Shown: in pieces, positions 23,945 through 35,600 of the stretch
How the letters are laid out: each line of letters starts with the position of its first letter
How positions within the stretch are numbered: the first letter of the stretch is position 1
Source: Trebouxia sp. TZW2008
Taxonomy: Eukaryota > Chlorophyta > Trebouxiophyceae > Trebouxiales > Trebouxiaceae
Direction of reading: 5' to 3'
Assembly (NCBI GenBank): GCA_002118135.1
Contig: BDIU01000223.1
Coordinates: 124,001-188,000, forward strand
DNA length: 64,000 nucleotides
Made by a program: the position numbers and the translations under genes
Notes under the pieces: generated by a model
The model's database searches: none
Seen by the model: only the letters and a program-made list of their open reading frames with translations
What the model was told of the DNA's origin: nothing

Positions 23945-26900
23945 TCACTGAGAAGCCTGTGCTACTGAGGAGCGCTGTAGCAACCGCTTGATAGAGGGGT
24001 ATATCAGAATGTGAGCATCCATGCCCCACACAAAATCAAGATGCTCATAGGAAGGCTCAATCAGGACTTCTGCAATGTACTCCCTTGGCAAGGCATTGGT
24101 CAAAGCATCAATGTCACGCGAGTCTGACAACAGATCCTCCCCGCCTGCAAGGTGAGCACAACACCATGAGTCAACCCCTCAATTCCAATGATTTGCGGCT
24201 GCTGCAGCATGCTTCTGAGCGTGCAAATTCAATAGAAGAACAAATTGCCTTGCTGAAGAAGAGCTGCTCAGCACATCAAGGTTCTATCACAAGCACCAGC
24301 AAACTCAAAGCTGCTTGTTCTGCAAAGGCTAAACTGTGTAATTGCGCAGAGCACAAGCGACCACATTTGCATTTGACTCAAACAGGACAGTCGAATTGCA
24401 GAGAAACAATGAATGGCTGGTCATACCAGAAAAGATGGCCATGGGGGTTTTGATGCTCTTCAGATTGTACAGCGGGGGCTCTTCTGTGCCATAGATGTCC
24501 TGGTTGCACGGTTTTGCATTGCCAAAGGCATCTACGCAAGCCTGACCATAGTCATACTTTGCAAACTTGGGCTCTTTCTCGACCTTTCTGCGCACGCCTT
24601 GTGCCCAGTGGACCATGTTTTGCACACTTGTACCTATATTGGGGCAGAGCACTGTCTCGCAAAGCTCATGCAGACAGACAGACAGGCAGGCAGACAGACA
24701 GGCAGGCAGATATCCAGCCAAACTGAATGCCTAAAGCGTCAGGCAGCTGCACAGGATATGAGTCTTGTGAACCCTAGGCATGAGCTGACCTGTTTGAGTG
24801 CAAGTGGGTTACAGTGGAACCTTAGTCATGTTATTATGGGCATCATTGTACTCACAGATGGCTTCCATGGCTTGCAAGCAGAATGTGGGGTCTGTATATA
24901 AGGGGTATCAAATGAGTGAAAAGAAGGCAGCCGCTGACCTGCTGGGGTGTAAGTGAGGTACAGTGGAAGGCGTGTCATGTTGATGTTGGCATCATTGTAA
25001 CCACAGATGGCTTCTATGGCTTGCAAGCAGAATGTGGGGGTCTGGATGCACATTTTGCCATACAGATCGCTTGCAGCCCGCCGCTGTGGCAGAAACTCCT
25101 TTGCTCCCAATAGCTCAAACATCTGCAGAATTGTGCAGCAGTTCAGACACTTGCATGAGCTCAAATGCTTGCAATATTGAACAATGGCTCAAACATCTGC
25201 AAAAAGGGACAGATTTCAACAGCGGAAGTACCCTGCAGAAAGGCGCAACAGCTCAAACCGCAGCAGGTCAAGCATGTACAGAAGGACAGCCACAGCAGCT
25301 CAACCACATACAAATGGGGCAAGATACCAGAGTTGCAGACAGGCAGTTGCAAGCATTTGAACACACTAACAGATACAAAGATACAACATAGATTTGGCCT
25401 GCTGACCACACTGCGAGAGGCAGGAATGCAGCTGACATCTGTACAGCACAAGGTTGTGTGAAGCTTGGTATGAGCAAACGCTGCAGGGAGCACATGCTCA
25501 AGCACCATTAGTTCCATTCTTCAGCATGGCACTTCCATATGCCTTGCAGCAACAATCGGTTGATTGATCAATACCTGTGCCCACGAACGCAAGGCAGGTG
25601 ACAGGTATGCCTCACCCTGTTTCTATAGGCCATACAGCAGGCTCATTTTGTCACCCAGAGTGTATGAGCAAGTGTTGCATTGAATACACAGTGAAACACA
25701 TCCAGTTCCATTCTCCAGCAAGACACTGTGCTATGCCTGACAGCAACAATGCTCAGTACGTACCCTGTCGGTCTCCATTCTGGCCATGGCTTCCACAGGC
25801 TGGCTGGTGATGTGCCCCAGGAATGTCACAGGCGCCAACATGATTGCCACATTCACCTGCAACCCACAATGGCAAAGTTAGTTCTACAGTAAACTCTCTT
25901 TGTAAGGACACTCAATATAAGAACAACTTCGATTCAAGGTACCCAATCACTACATTCTTGACTGCAGTGGTGCCTTTGAGTAAGGACGGTTTGATGTCAG
26001 GATAAACTTCTTGGTGACCAAAGCAGTCGCTACAAAGAGAGCTTACTGTACCTTGTTGGCAAGGTCAGGTTGGGATGCAAGGGCAGCAAAGCCCATGGTA
26101 GTGCCTTGTGAGTGGCCAACATAGCCTAAGCTGGTGGCTCCTGTCGCTTTCAGGATGAAATCAATAGAAGCAGGCAAGTCATGCGCCGCCATCTCATCCC
26201 ATGAGAATGCCCAGAACTCCTCATCTTCTGGAGACCAATGAGCATGCTTCCTACAGCACTAGTCAAATGTCTGTCGGTGCATGTGTACAAAGCCAGGCAA
26301 CACCAGTGAGACACAACATAGCCTAAGCTGGCGGCTCCTGTTGCTTTCAGGATGAAATGAATGGAAGCAGGCAAGTCATGCGCCGCCATCTCGTCCCACG
26401 AGAATGCCCAGTACTCCTCATCTTCTGGTGAGCGACGAGCGTGCTTCCTACAGCACTGTTGGTTTGTTAATCCTGCATAAGTCTGACGCTGGCTGACTAT
26501 ACAGCTGGATAAACCCTGGACGTGTTGACCTGCATTGTGAAATGAGTTGAGCACAATCCACCCACAATAGCTGACAGGTTGATAACCTAGGGACTTGTTG
26601 ACCTTGCCAACACTGACCTACAGCATTAGTCAAGTGCCCTTCAGTGCATGTGCATGAAGCTGGGCAAAACCAGAGTGGACAAAACCCAAATGCAGCCATC
26701 AAGATAAAGTCAATTATAATTTTATGCTTGGGTTGCTTGACGTTCAGCAGCGTGATGTCAAATGGCTGGAGTAGCATTGCATATGAGCAGTCGACCTACA
26801 GACGCCCTAAGCGAGGAGACGATGACGCAATCACTGTACATCTGCTGGTGATACCGATAGTTTGCGCTTGCTGGCTGCTTTAGACGTGTATATGTCACAT

Positions 26901-27781
26901 CCTGGCTTCGTCATATGAGGTCTGAACTGCTTGAGAGAGTGATGCTGCTTTGAGATGTAAATGTAGGTGCTGCAACCAACATGACATGCTAGGTTGCGTC
27001 TGGAGCTGAGCAAGCATTGCCATAACATGCATGATGTCGCTTTGTGTGCCTGGGACTGTGTATAAGAGTTTGAGTGAGGTGTCCAACATGCTGCTTTCAA
27101 GGCAAAGCTTTTTCATCAATGACATCACAGCACTACAGGCTGCTGTCATTGTCAATCCCCCCCAAGCCAACGTGTTGCCCACAGACAGCCAATAATTAAG
27201 CCAGGCAGCAGTATGCCCCCATACCTGCTGAAGGTGTTGCCACGCACGTTTGGCAGCCAGATGTCATAGCCTGCATCTGCAAGGATGAAAGCAAGACTGG
27301 CATCTGCACCATTGTTGACCCAGCTGGCACTGCAGTCTAGTAAGGCATGCTGCAGGAGCACCACAGGCTTCCTGTAGTCACAAGTGCTGCACTTGAAGAA
27401 AGGGCAAGAGCCTGATGGGATGCCTGTTGCCAGTAAGTACTCACTCAGCCTGGTGCTGATCGAGGGACGGCAATCTGCCAGCACGAATCCGGTAAAGTGA
27501 GAGCAGATATCCGTCGGCTGTGTGCACAGTGTGCTCCTCTAGAGGGTAACCCTCTGGCAAAACCAGATCTGGATTAACAGCCCAAGGTCAACCCAAGGTG
27601 ACTGTCTGCTTGGGACTGCAAGCACGATTTGCTCAGACTCACCGGCCATTGTTGCATATGGCGCCGAGTCATTGAATTGTCTGAGCGAGGCGAGAGTCTG
27701 CAATACGGATTGATCAGCTTGTGCGCTGACAAACAGGGCTGACAACACAGCTGCCCAGCCTAGCTGCCAGAAAATGTGCAT
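23945..27781 (-). CDS. Acid lipase of the lysosomal/gastric (LIPA) type
   Basis: An alpha/beta-hydrolase of the acid lipase family, expected to hydrolyse triacylglycerols or sterol esters in the secretory or vacuolar system. Eight exons join in phase: 27643-27781, 27445-27553, 27225-27386, 26052-26250, 25764-25856, 24939-25122, 24427-24633 and 23945-24144, giving 430 residues, normal for the family. I chose the inner ATG at 27781 because it opens a clean signal peptide ([20 protein letters not shown]). Family motifs are [35 protein letters not shown] and [19 protein letters not shown]. The nucleophile elbow is GHSQGT (Ser184), the acid is in GGEDLLSD (probably Asp372) and the histidine is in YEHLDFVWG (His399). 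Intron 4 is mostly a MITE, and two introns hold partial copies of adjoining exons. Confidence 0.92.
24668..24712. repeat. CAGA/CAGG microsatellite
   Basis: A run of four-base units (CAGA and CAGG) within a lipase intron. Confidence 0.8.
24783..24910 (-). repeat. Downstream copy of lipase exon 6 end and donor
   Basis: About 120 bases repeat the 3' half of exon 6 (about 24935-25060) and its GTCAGC donor. The copy still reads [15 protein letters not shown] in the exon frame but then meets an in-frame stop (CCACTGTAA in place of CCACTGTAC). It lies downstream of the real exon in the direction of transcription. Confidence 0.75.
25558..25658. repeat. Dispersed repeat family B, copy 1
   Basis: Begins TTGATTGATCAATACCTGTG, continues through GCAAGGCAGGTGACAGGTATG and CCTCACCCTG, and ends GCCATACAGCAGGCTCATTT then TGTCACCCAG. 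Related sequence occurs at 29689-29750 and 61352-61557. All three are in introns. No coding capacity. Confidence 0.7.
25885..26050. mobile_element. MITE copy 1, filling lipase intron 4
   Basis: A 166-base element whose ends are near-perfect inverted repeats: TACAGTAAACTCTCTTTGTA at the left and TACAAAGAGAGCTTACTGTA at the right (one mismatch). The outer TA on each side can be read as a TA target duplication around CAGT termini, the arrangement of Tc1/mariner or pogo-like elements. It has no ORF. The lipase intron is 25857-26051 (195 bases), so the element begins one base inside the donor and makes up 85 percent of the intron. Confidence 0.85.
26330..26460 (-). repeat. Upstream copy of lipase exon 4 start with acceptor
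   Basis: This copies the acceptor GCTGTAG and about the first 125 bases of lipase exon 4 (true exon 26052-26250), about 198 bases upstream in the direction of transcription. It keeps the same phase and reads [20 protein letters not shown], then SLGYV, but stops matching just before the GHSQG nucleophile and has no matching donor. A third copy of only the acceptor region lies near 26619-26680. Confidence 0.8.
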
Positions 27782-27927
27782 GCAGGTGCAAATCAACGCG
27801 AAATTTCGCTAGTCCGCTGAGCGTTTATGCTATCACTCTGGCACTGCAGGACAAGTTGCTCCTGTGCCGTGTGAAAACAAGTATGAGTGTGGCAAATTTG
27901 CACTATCTGGCATGAACCATGAACAGC

Positions 27928-27999
27928 TGCGGTATAGTGTAGTGGTTAGCACCCCAGACTCTGAATCTGGTAACCCCGGTTCGAATCCGGGTACTGCAA
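27928..27999 (+). tRNA. tRNA-Gln (anticodon CUG)
   Basis: A full cloverleaf of 72 bases. The acceptor TGCGGTA pairs with TACTGCA. The anticodon stem CCAGA/TCTGG holds the 7-base loop CTCTGAA with anticodon CTG, reading CAG codons. The T arm CCCCGGTTCGAATCCGGG contains a canonical B box, and the D arm holds GTAGTGGTTAGCA. No intron and no encoded CCA. It sits in the 5' flank between the divergent lipase and FEX genes. A T-rich tract after 28020 may act as Pol III terminator. Confidence 0.93.
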
Positions 28000-28379
28000 T
28001 ATACAAATGGTGTTTTGGCCCCGTGTGAGTTGTTTTTGGTTGGCACACCTGAAGATTGCATCGAAAGAATGATGATCTTGCTCGACGTCAAAACCAGGAA
28101 CCAAATTTAAACAAGCAATGGCCCAATCCACCCATCACAGGTTTTCATCAGAATGTGGCAGGCTCCTGTTGCATGAAATTTACATTTGCAGAGGAGAGTT
28201 GTTGTCCATCAGCTAAAGCAGAGCAAATGTAAAGCAAACCTGCAATGATCACTCGTGCGACTTGTGGCCGCATACCGTAATTGTGTACCCAGGCGAGCCG
28301 TTGGTCTCGGAGCCGAAAAGCACATATTGTGCAATACGTTGTGCCCGTTCAGCGCTTCAGTGCTAAGTAATGCGCTTAT
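28000..28379. other. FEX 5' flank
   Basis: 380 bases between the tRNA and the FEX start. It holds a short T run (28031-28037) that could end tRNA transcription. No other feature is seen. Confidence 0.4.
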
Positions 28380-30315
28380 ATGAAGCTTAGAGGCAGCTTG
28401 ACTAGCTTTGCCAGTCGAGAGACTGCGCTCGTGCTGTTACAACTTGCTCTGTGGAGCGAGCTTGGTGTTCTGACTCGTATCTATGTGGACAGACTCTTCA
28501 ATGACGGTTGCTCTGATGGATGGGGCCTTTGTTTGACGTCCGAGAGGGCAACCGACAAGCATTATGGCGCGCAGTTTTATGACCTGCCAGCCAACATGCT
28601 GGGCTGCTTCGTGATGGGTCTCCTGTCGACGGGTTCGGTCCTGGGACTCAAACACAGCAAAAAAACGCTGGCAATCCTGCCAGAGTCGCACAGACTCCAG
28701 GGTGACAAGGAACTACAAGTCGGCCTGCGCACCGGTTATTGTGGAAGTTTGACGACGTTCGCGTCTTGGGAGCTGTCCTTACTTCAGCTGTTGATTGGGA
28801 GCAAGGCAGGGGATGGCGGGCAGTGGCAGCAGTGGCTTTGGGGCTTCATCATTGGATTTGAGCTAGCCTACGCGTCTCATCTGGTAGGGGAGCATGCCGC
28901 CCTTTTCGCCCATACATGGCTATTGCGAGAGGGTTCACAAGAGCCACAGCAGGAACTCAACAAGCTTGAACGGCCAACTGAGGCTCAAGAAGAGCAGGAA
29001 GACTTGTACGGTGCTGATGAGCTGAATGATGTCACTGATGGCAGAAATACTGCCTCTAAAGACAATGCGCATGGCCAGCATAATCAAGATGGCATTCAAT
29101 TGAGGCACATTGCACGGCCTGATGCAACAGTCCATGACATATATGACACAGCTGACTCGCAGCAAGTTATGGTCAGTCAATCGCATGCCAGCCAGCCAAC
29201 ACAGCATGACTTAGAAAGCAGCAGGCAGACTCAACGGAATTACCCGACGAAAGCAAATAAGCAGAAGTCTTCATCAAAACCAAGTAGACATTTAAACTTG
29301 CCAATTGTGACGGTGACATGTGGACTTCTGTGTGTTGTGTTGACCGCCTTGTGGATTGTGCTGGCTATATTAGACAGTGAAAGGAAACACTCTGGTAGAA
29401 GGCAGCAGTGGTTTGCATTGCTGTTTGCACCGTTTGGTTGCATCTTGAGATGGCTGCTGTCAAAACTGAATACAATGGAGCATCGTCCTTTGCCTTGGTT
29501 TCCAGTAGGAACTTTTGCTGCAAACATGATAGCTTGTGCAGTTGACTTCATCATTGCTGGGATCACCAACAGATACACCCTTGGCTATTGGCCAATGGTG
29601 ATTCTCCCTGCCATTAGAGTCGGCTATGCTGGGTCATTGAGCACAGTGTCTACCTTCATTGCCGAGGTAAATCGTTTTCTGAATGATTTGATTGATTGAT
29701 TGTTACCTGTGACTGCGCGAATGCCCGGTAGGCCTCACCTTGTATCTGTAGGTCATAATTTCTGATGAATAATCTGAATGTCACTCCCTGCATGCCTGCA
29801 GTTTTTTCCTCGTGAGCATTCTTGATCTGTGTCCATACATGCCTGCAGAGCTTTCCTCCTGAATGTCCTGAACGTCTGCCCGTACATGCCTGCGAATTCT
29901 GTTGTCTCGCATGTCTCAAATGTCTGTCCACACATGCTCCAGGCTCTTTTGTCTTCAATGTCCTTAGTCTCTGTCCGCACATGCCTGCAGGATTTGCCTG
30001 TGCAAGCTGTCACTTGCATGACATCTCAGTTGCCTGTGCATCAGACCAATGCTGAGTCTTGCCGCAGCTTTCACCAGCCGCAACTGTCCAGTTCAGACTT
30101 GCCGCAGCTTTTTGCAGCCACAACTGTCAAGTTCAGGCGATGTTATGAGCCGCTCAGTTTGTGTTGTTGATTGATAATGCTGCTTACAGGTCAGGGCTCA
30201 GCTTCAAGGCTGGCCAGAGAAGCTGCATGGCTACATATACCCGTTCATCACCATATCAACTGGGGTGATTTTGGGCATTGCCTTGTATGGGTGGAGCGTT
30301 TGGAGAACACTTTGA
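28380..30315 (+). CDS. FEX: Double-domain fluoride exporter (FEX/CrcB)
   Basis: FEX proteins are plasma-membrane channels that let toxic fluoride leave the cell. Two exons join in phase, 28380-29666 and 30190-30315, giving 470 residues. Two CrcB domains are fused. Domain 1 has LPANMLGCFVMGLL and the signature GYCGSLTTFASWE. Domain 2 has FAANMIACAVDFIIAG and YAGSLSTVSTFIAE. The paired Asn residues and GSLTTF/GSLSTV motifs are those that line the pore in this family. The linker between domains (about residues 185-305) is unusually long, hydrophilic and rich in Gln, Glu and Ser; yeast FEX is about 375 residues. Exon 2 adds the last membrane helix (PFITISTGVILGIALYGWSV). The intron carries minisatellites. 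Confidence 0.92.
29689..29750. repeat. Dispersed repeat family B, partial copy 3
   Basis: TTGATTGATTGATTGTTACC followed by GCGCGAATGCCCGGTAGG and CCTCACC matches the first part of the copies at 25558 and 61352. It begins 23 bases after the FEX intron donor. Confidence 0.6.
29785..30030. repeat. 47-48-base minisatellite in the FEX intron
   Basis: Five units begin with CATGCCTGCAG or a variant near 29788, 29838, 29885, 29933 and 29980, each followed by a T/C-rich block and a TGTCC(G/A)(T/C)(A)CA-like end. The period is 47-50 bases. No coding capacity. Confidence 0.75.
30057..30138. repeat. 41-base tandem duplication in the FEX intron
   Basis: Two adjacent units share TTGCCGCAGCTTT, CAGCC, CAACTGTC and AGTTCAG. 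Confidence 0.65.
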
Positions 30316-31513
30316 AATGAATTCCAACTCTCGGCTGACCTGCCTCCACGACAGACAAAGTTGGTCTGTCTTGAATGTCTCAGTGCTTGAGCGTCAATCA
30401 TTCTTGTGTCAGTGTTTATCTCAGTGTAAGACGGTGTATTGAAGCATCTGGCCGTTGGCCCATTATAATCAGCCGATGCTATGCCCTGATCTGTTTGATG
30501 ATAGAAAGAAGAAAAAAGAAAAGAAAAGTCTACGCTGTTTGATGATATGGTCGAGCCATTTTTCAATGCTGCGTGTTGGACTTTCCCTACCCTGCTGACT
30601 GTGTCTTGCTGCTCCTTATTTCATTTGGCAAAGTAGTGACGTGATATACTGTTTGCACACTGATCAGGGGCTGCTGCCCAAGTGTTTTGTAACGTGCTAT
30701 ATGCAATGAAAATTATCTCGCCTGGCATACTTATTGACGCCATGTTGCTTATTGCATGTGCTGTACGATGTTTAACAAAGGCATGCTGTCAAACGACATG
30801 CATCAGAAGCAGTCTCCAGTGAGGCAGTCAGGACATGAGCATAGGTGATCAAGCAGGTAAATCAAGAGTTTGGTGAGCTGTGTGACTGATACATCTTGCA
30901 TACACGCCGCGTTAAACTGTCACTGCTTTGCGCCCAAAGAAGAGCTAGCATCGCTGTGCACTTGCACCTGCAAACAAAGACAGCCTTGCCATCAATACCA
31001 ACACTCTGGCAACAGGTTGTCAGTTTCATTGCAGTCATTTTGTCCTTGAGTGTGATGGGTGCACATGCATTTCAGAGCAATGATGCTGGGAGGAACACTG
31101 ACGCACAAGGGTCTAGTTTGGCTGCATGCTGGAATTCACTGGAATGAGCTGCGTTCATCAAGATATCCTTGCTGAACATCAGAGTGCAGCGCTAAAAACA
31201 ACCACCAATGCATGTGCCCATAAATATATCTGTTCTAGTACCGTGTGGCATCTGTGTTGTTGCTGTTTGTCAGCCTAGCAAACATCAATAATCAAGCATG
31301 AGTCTTTTGCCAAGATATAGCTGAGAATCACGCATGACCATGGTCAGCCGTGCATCACAAGGTGAACAGATCTTGCAAAGCAAAAGGACCCACAAATGTA
31401 CTCATATGCCAACAGAACAGCCAGAGAGCGAATGAGCAATGAGCAAGGGAATAGTTTTGTTGCCGTTATGTCACGAGTTGGAGCTCTTGATAAGGGCTAA
31501 GCAGAAGACCTAT
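30316..31513. other. Convergent 3' flanks of FEX and the ENTH-ArfGAP gene
   Basis: About 1.2 kb. An 83-codon plus ORF at 30896-31147 has one hydrophobic stretch but no family resemblance and no splice context, so I do not call it. A purine tract (GAAAGAAGAAAAAAGAAAAG) lies at about 30504-30527. Confidence 0.45.
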
Positions 31514-32668
31514 GCCTGAGCGGCACGGTAGGGCTGTACCTTCATGGCTGTCTGTTTTGGTGCTTTGCGTGGCAAGCTACCTGTGTCCAGCTGAGCCTTC
31601 ACCTGCAGGCCTTCCAAGGCATGCTGCAACAGATCATCTAAAACAGCAATGCTGTCCTGCACATCACACATGTGCTCTGATGATAAACACAATATGACAC
31701 AGCGTGTAACTTGATTTGTCAATTACGAATGCTGTGCAGCTAGAGCAACATCACTTATTAGGAAGCGCAAGGCGTGTGGGTCATCTAGTGTTTGGGGGAA
31801 GCTGACACTATTTTGCCTCAATTGCAATGACACAGCAATGATACAAGGCTCACGCTGTGCTTCATGATTATGTCAACAGCAATGAAGCATACGTTGAGTA
31901 GTTTTGTTTGGCTAGAAAGGGCAGTCAGCGACGCTGCAATCAGATCCTCATGCTGCCTTGCTCTTTGCAGTCTGCCATGTATGCACTGTGCACGTGAAGC
32001 TGCATCATGACAGGCATGCATCCTCCGCTCATCGTGACAGACACAAGCCTGAGTTGTACAGCTTCAACAAAGGGCAGCAGCTTGTGTACCTTGGGCTCAG
32101 CAGCTGCAGACTCAGTCTGTGAGTTTGGCAAAGTCAGCCGAGTGACATCTGAAGCAGCGGGGCCCCAGTTCCTACCAGATTCCCCCGGGGACAACTGATG
32201 AGCAGCACCGTCCCTGAAAGTTGGGCTTTCAAACTGGTATGCACTGGTTGGTGACCATGCCTCTTGCTGTGGTGCAGTCACATTGCTGGGCACAAGCCCC
32301 TGATAAGCCGCATCCTGCCTTGCAGCTGCTGAGTTTGTGCTCAACTGCCCTGACTGTCTTGGCGCAGGCTGCTGGGGCTGCATCGGGAACTGCCCGTGCT
32401 GGGGCTGCACTGGGACATGTCCTTGCTGGGGCTGCGCTGCGAACTGCCCTTGCTGATACTGCCCCTGCTGGGGCTGCAAGAGAAAATGCCCCTGCCGAGG
32501 ATGCAGCTGCTGCAGGCTTGACAGCTCCTGCTGCTGTTGCTGCGCTGCATGATGATGAGGCACCCCATGCGACTGCTGATGCATACCCATGTACTGCTGC
32601 TGCTGCTGCTGCGGCTGCTGCTGCTGCTGCTGCTGCCGCTGCTGCTGCTGCTGCTGCTGCTGCCACTG

Positions 32669-32699
<31 letters not shown>

Positions 32700-35600
32700 C
32701 GCTGCTGCTGCTGCTGCTGCTGCTGCCACTGCTGTTGCTGCTGCTTTTGCTGCTGCTGGAGAGATGCTGGAGGCATGAACCCAGGAGGAGCTGGCATGAA
32801 CCATTGCCCATTGACAAATATGGGCTCACTGGCCTGCCTCTGGGGCAGGGCAGCTTCAAGACTGCCCCCACTGTCTGCCCCCTGCCCATGACTACTGTAA
32901 GCAGGCTGCTGACTGGCTTGCTGCTGAGAAGTACGCCCACTGCTGCTACCCACAGCCAGATGATTGGGCTGTTCCTGGTGAAAGCCATATTCATTGCTGC
33001 TGCTGGGTGCATCAGCACTGAGTATGGATGGCTGAGCGTAGCTAGGGTTTAGTGCAAAGGGGTCAGCAGGGTTGGGCGTCATGACGTCTGGGTTCATGAC
33101 TAAGTCCTCAAGGCCGCCTAGGTCCATGTCTGTGTTGACAGCCATGTCCTTAGATGGGAAGGTCTGAGGGGGTGGGGTTGGTAGGGGGTTGGGAGGGGTC
33201 TGCTTAGGGGCCTGCTGAACAGGACCTAGCTGTCTTGTCACCTGAGTCACCAGCAAAGAGATGCTTGACCATTTGCTTGAGTAGGTGCAGCGCTTGTAGG
33301 CAGCTTGCAGCAGCCTTTGCCCTCTTCACAATGCCAAATGCAACACAGTGATGCTGGCCTTTTGTGAGCGCATTGTTCAGTGCTGAGACGTAACACCTTC
33401 TGCAATGCACATCCTGGTGCTCACCATACATGTCAATGCGCACACCTTCTGGACTTGAATGCACAGCTTTTGCTTGAGATTGCAGACAGCAGCTACATCA
33501 GTCAGACATGGATCAAGGACTGCTCAACGCTGCAGCTGTGACTCAATAGTGCCTACACTTACATCCTGTACAAAATTGTATTCAAACGCAAGATTGGAGC
33601 ATGTAGAGAATGCATGGCACAGGATACAGCAATGATTTGAGATCAGCAAACAAGGTGCTTCTAGGAAGACTAGGCACTAGACACAGCAACACTGCCAACA
33701 TACAGTACAAATTAGAAACCTTTTCACATCTGGTCCAGCATCCTGACCTGTGGCGGAGGAGGTAACACAGGGAAGCTGGACTGCTGCCGCTTCACGCCAG
33801 CTGGTTGACCAGCTGAGCCTTGCCTAGCATCCGTTGGTGCCATATTGCTTCTGTTTGCACTAGCATGTGATGCAGGCTGAGCACCAGCTGCTGTGTCAAA
33901 AGCCGCTGATGCATTGCCTGACCGCCGCCGCGGCGTTGTGGGCAGCTGAAAAGTGGTCTCAGCGCCAAAGTCCATTAAGTCGATCAGCAGTGCTGGTGAA
34001 TCGGCATTGACGGCAAATTGTTGCCTAGGCTGACGCTGCGTCTGTTGGCTGGGAGCAATGTCTGCGCTTGTGTCAGCGCCATTTAGCAAGTCAGCGCCTA
34101 CGCTGCTTTCTTGCGGCGTGAGACTTCCCCAGAAGCTGCCTGCCTCCAGCTTCCCTGCAGAGGGGTCAGACCCCAGCTGTGGCGCAGCTCCTGCAGCTGT
34201 GGCAGCCCCTGCAGCGGTGGCAGGCTGCTGGCTGCTTGCAGCAGCTGAGCTGGGCCCGCTTGGCAGGGCTGGTGGCCAAGTGCCCTCTGCAAAAGCCCTG
34301 TCGCAGTACTTGCGACGGATGAAGGGTTCCAGATCTGAGCTCTCATAGTGCGGCTTTTGACCTGGACTCAGTTTAGCCTCATAGTAGCTGTTGGCGGCTG
34401 CATTTCCTGTGGCTGCCATGAACTCAACTTGTTGAGGCAACCAGGTGTCCAGGGTGCATGATCGCACCTGCAACAATGTGCTAGCTTGAGATGCATATCT
34501 GAAGTCATGTCTGCCTGAGTCCCTCATCTACTGCAAACATAGCACCCCATGCCTGCCTGTGGCAGCCTCTTCCTTGAGACAGATGAACAGGCGCTCCATT
34601 GTATCTCATACATGTACACTGCAAGGGTATGAGGGGCTTAGCCTGACATAGCATGGCATGCCTCAGCTGAGTGTGCCGCTGCCTGCTGTTTATCGATGCT
34701 GCATCTCAATTTTAAGGCATAAGCAGCAATACATGGTAGGCATGACAGCGATCTCTAGGCGATTGCTGACACTAGCGCCACCCACTATCTCGGGAAACGT
34801 AAGCAAACACCCAATGTGCATGTGACCTTATGATGCAAGCAGATGCGCTGATGTGCACATCGTGATGAATATACAGCAGCAACATGCCTGCAGAACTAAG
34901 CGTGAATTAACACCATGTGAGCAAACATACCTTAGACACGTGGACACCCAGGCCTCTGTGTATGCCAGCACAGCGCATGCAGATAAAGACACCAGTATTG
35001 ATTGAAGCCCAGGAGGCTCGCGCTGCTCCCCCACCGCTCACACAATCAGCGCACTGCTTGTTGTGAGGCAGGTCCAGCAGCTTCTTCAAAGCTGCCAGCT
35101 GCTGCTTGTTTTCCTCCATGGTGATACCCTTCATCTCTCCTGCATTCCTGCAAGGCAAAAGATTTATGTCTGAAGACCATCAGCGGTTTTGATATCTGAA
35201 TTTGCTGACCCTCGTTTGGCCATATCAGTAAAACCGCCTGCATGCTAACTTCACACGCACTTTTCTTGCAGGCAGGACAGGGACACCAAGCGACGATGCA
35301 GGCATGCCAGCTGTAGCACACACACCCAAGTGCAACAACTGCATGTGCTGCAAAAGTCAAACATGCTGCCAGACTCATCATACACAAACTGGCATACGGA
35401 AAGTTTGCATCACATACCTAGCAGCAGAGCTGGACGAGACATTGTTTCCAGAGCTATAGTTGTTTGCAGCTTGCTCCTCATCCAAGCCCTGCAAAGGCAA
35501 AAACACCTTGACAGCCTTGATATCACACTGCCTGCTTCCCTGCTGTGTCGCTGTTTACTCAGAAACAGCCATTGCACGAGAGCATGCAGCTGGCAGCACA

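Noticed and set aside
27424..27450. A further GC donor in lipase exon 2
   Set aside because: A GTGAGT donor eight bases later gives the right phase and a stronger site, so the GC reading is unnecessary.
30896..31147. 83-codon plus ORF with a hydrophobic segment
   Set aside because: Isolated between two convergent gene ends, no conserved motif and no splice context.
32221..33052. Long poly-Ala, poly-Leu, poly-Cys and poly-Ser ORFs
   Set aside because: They are other frames of the CAG-type tract in the ENTH-ArfGAP gene; only the polyglutamine frame has non-repetitive coding sequence on both sides.
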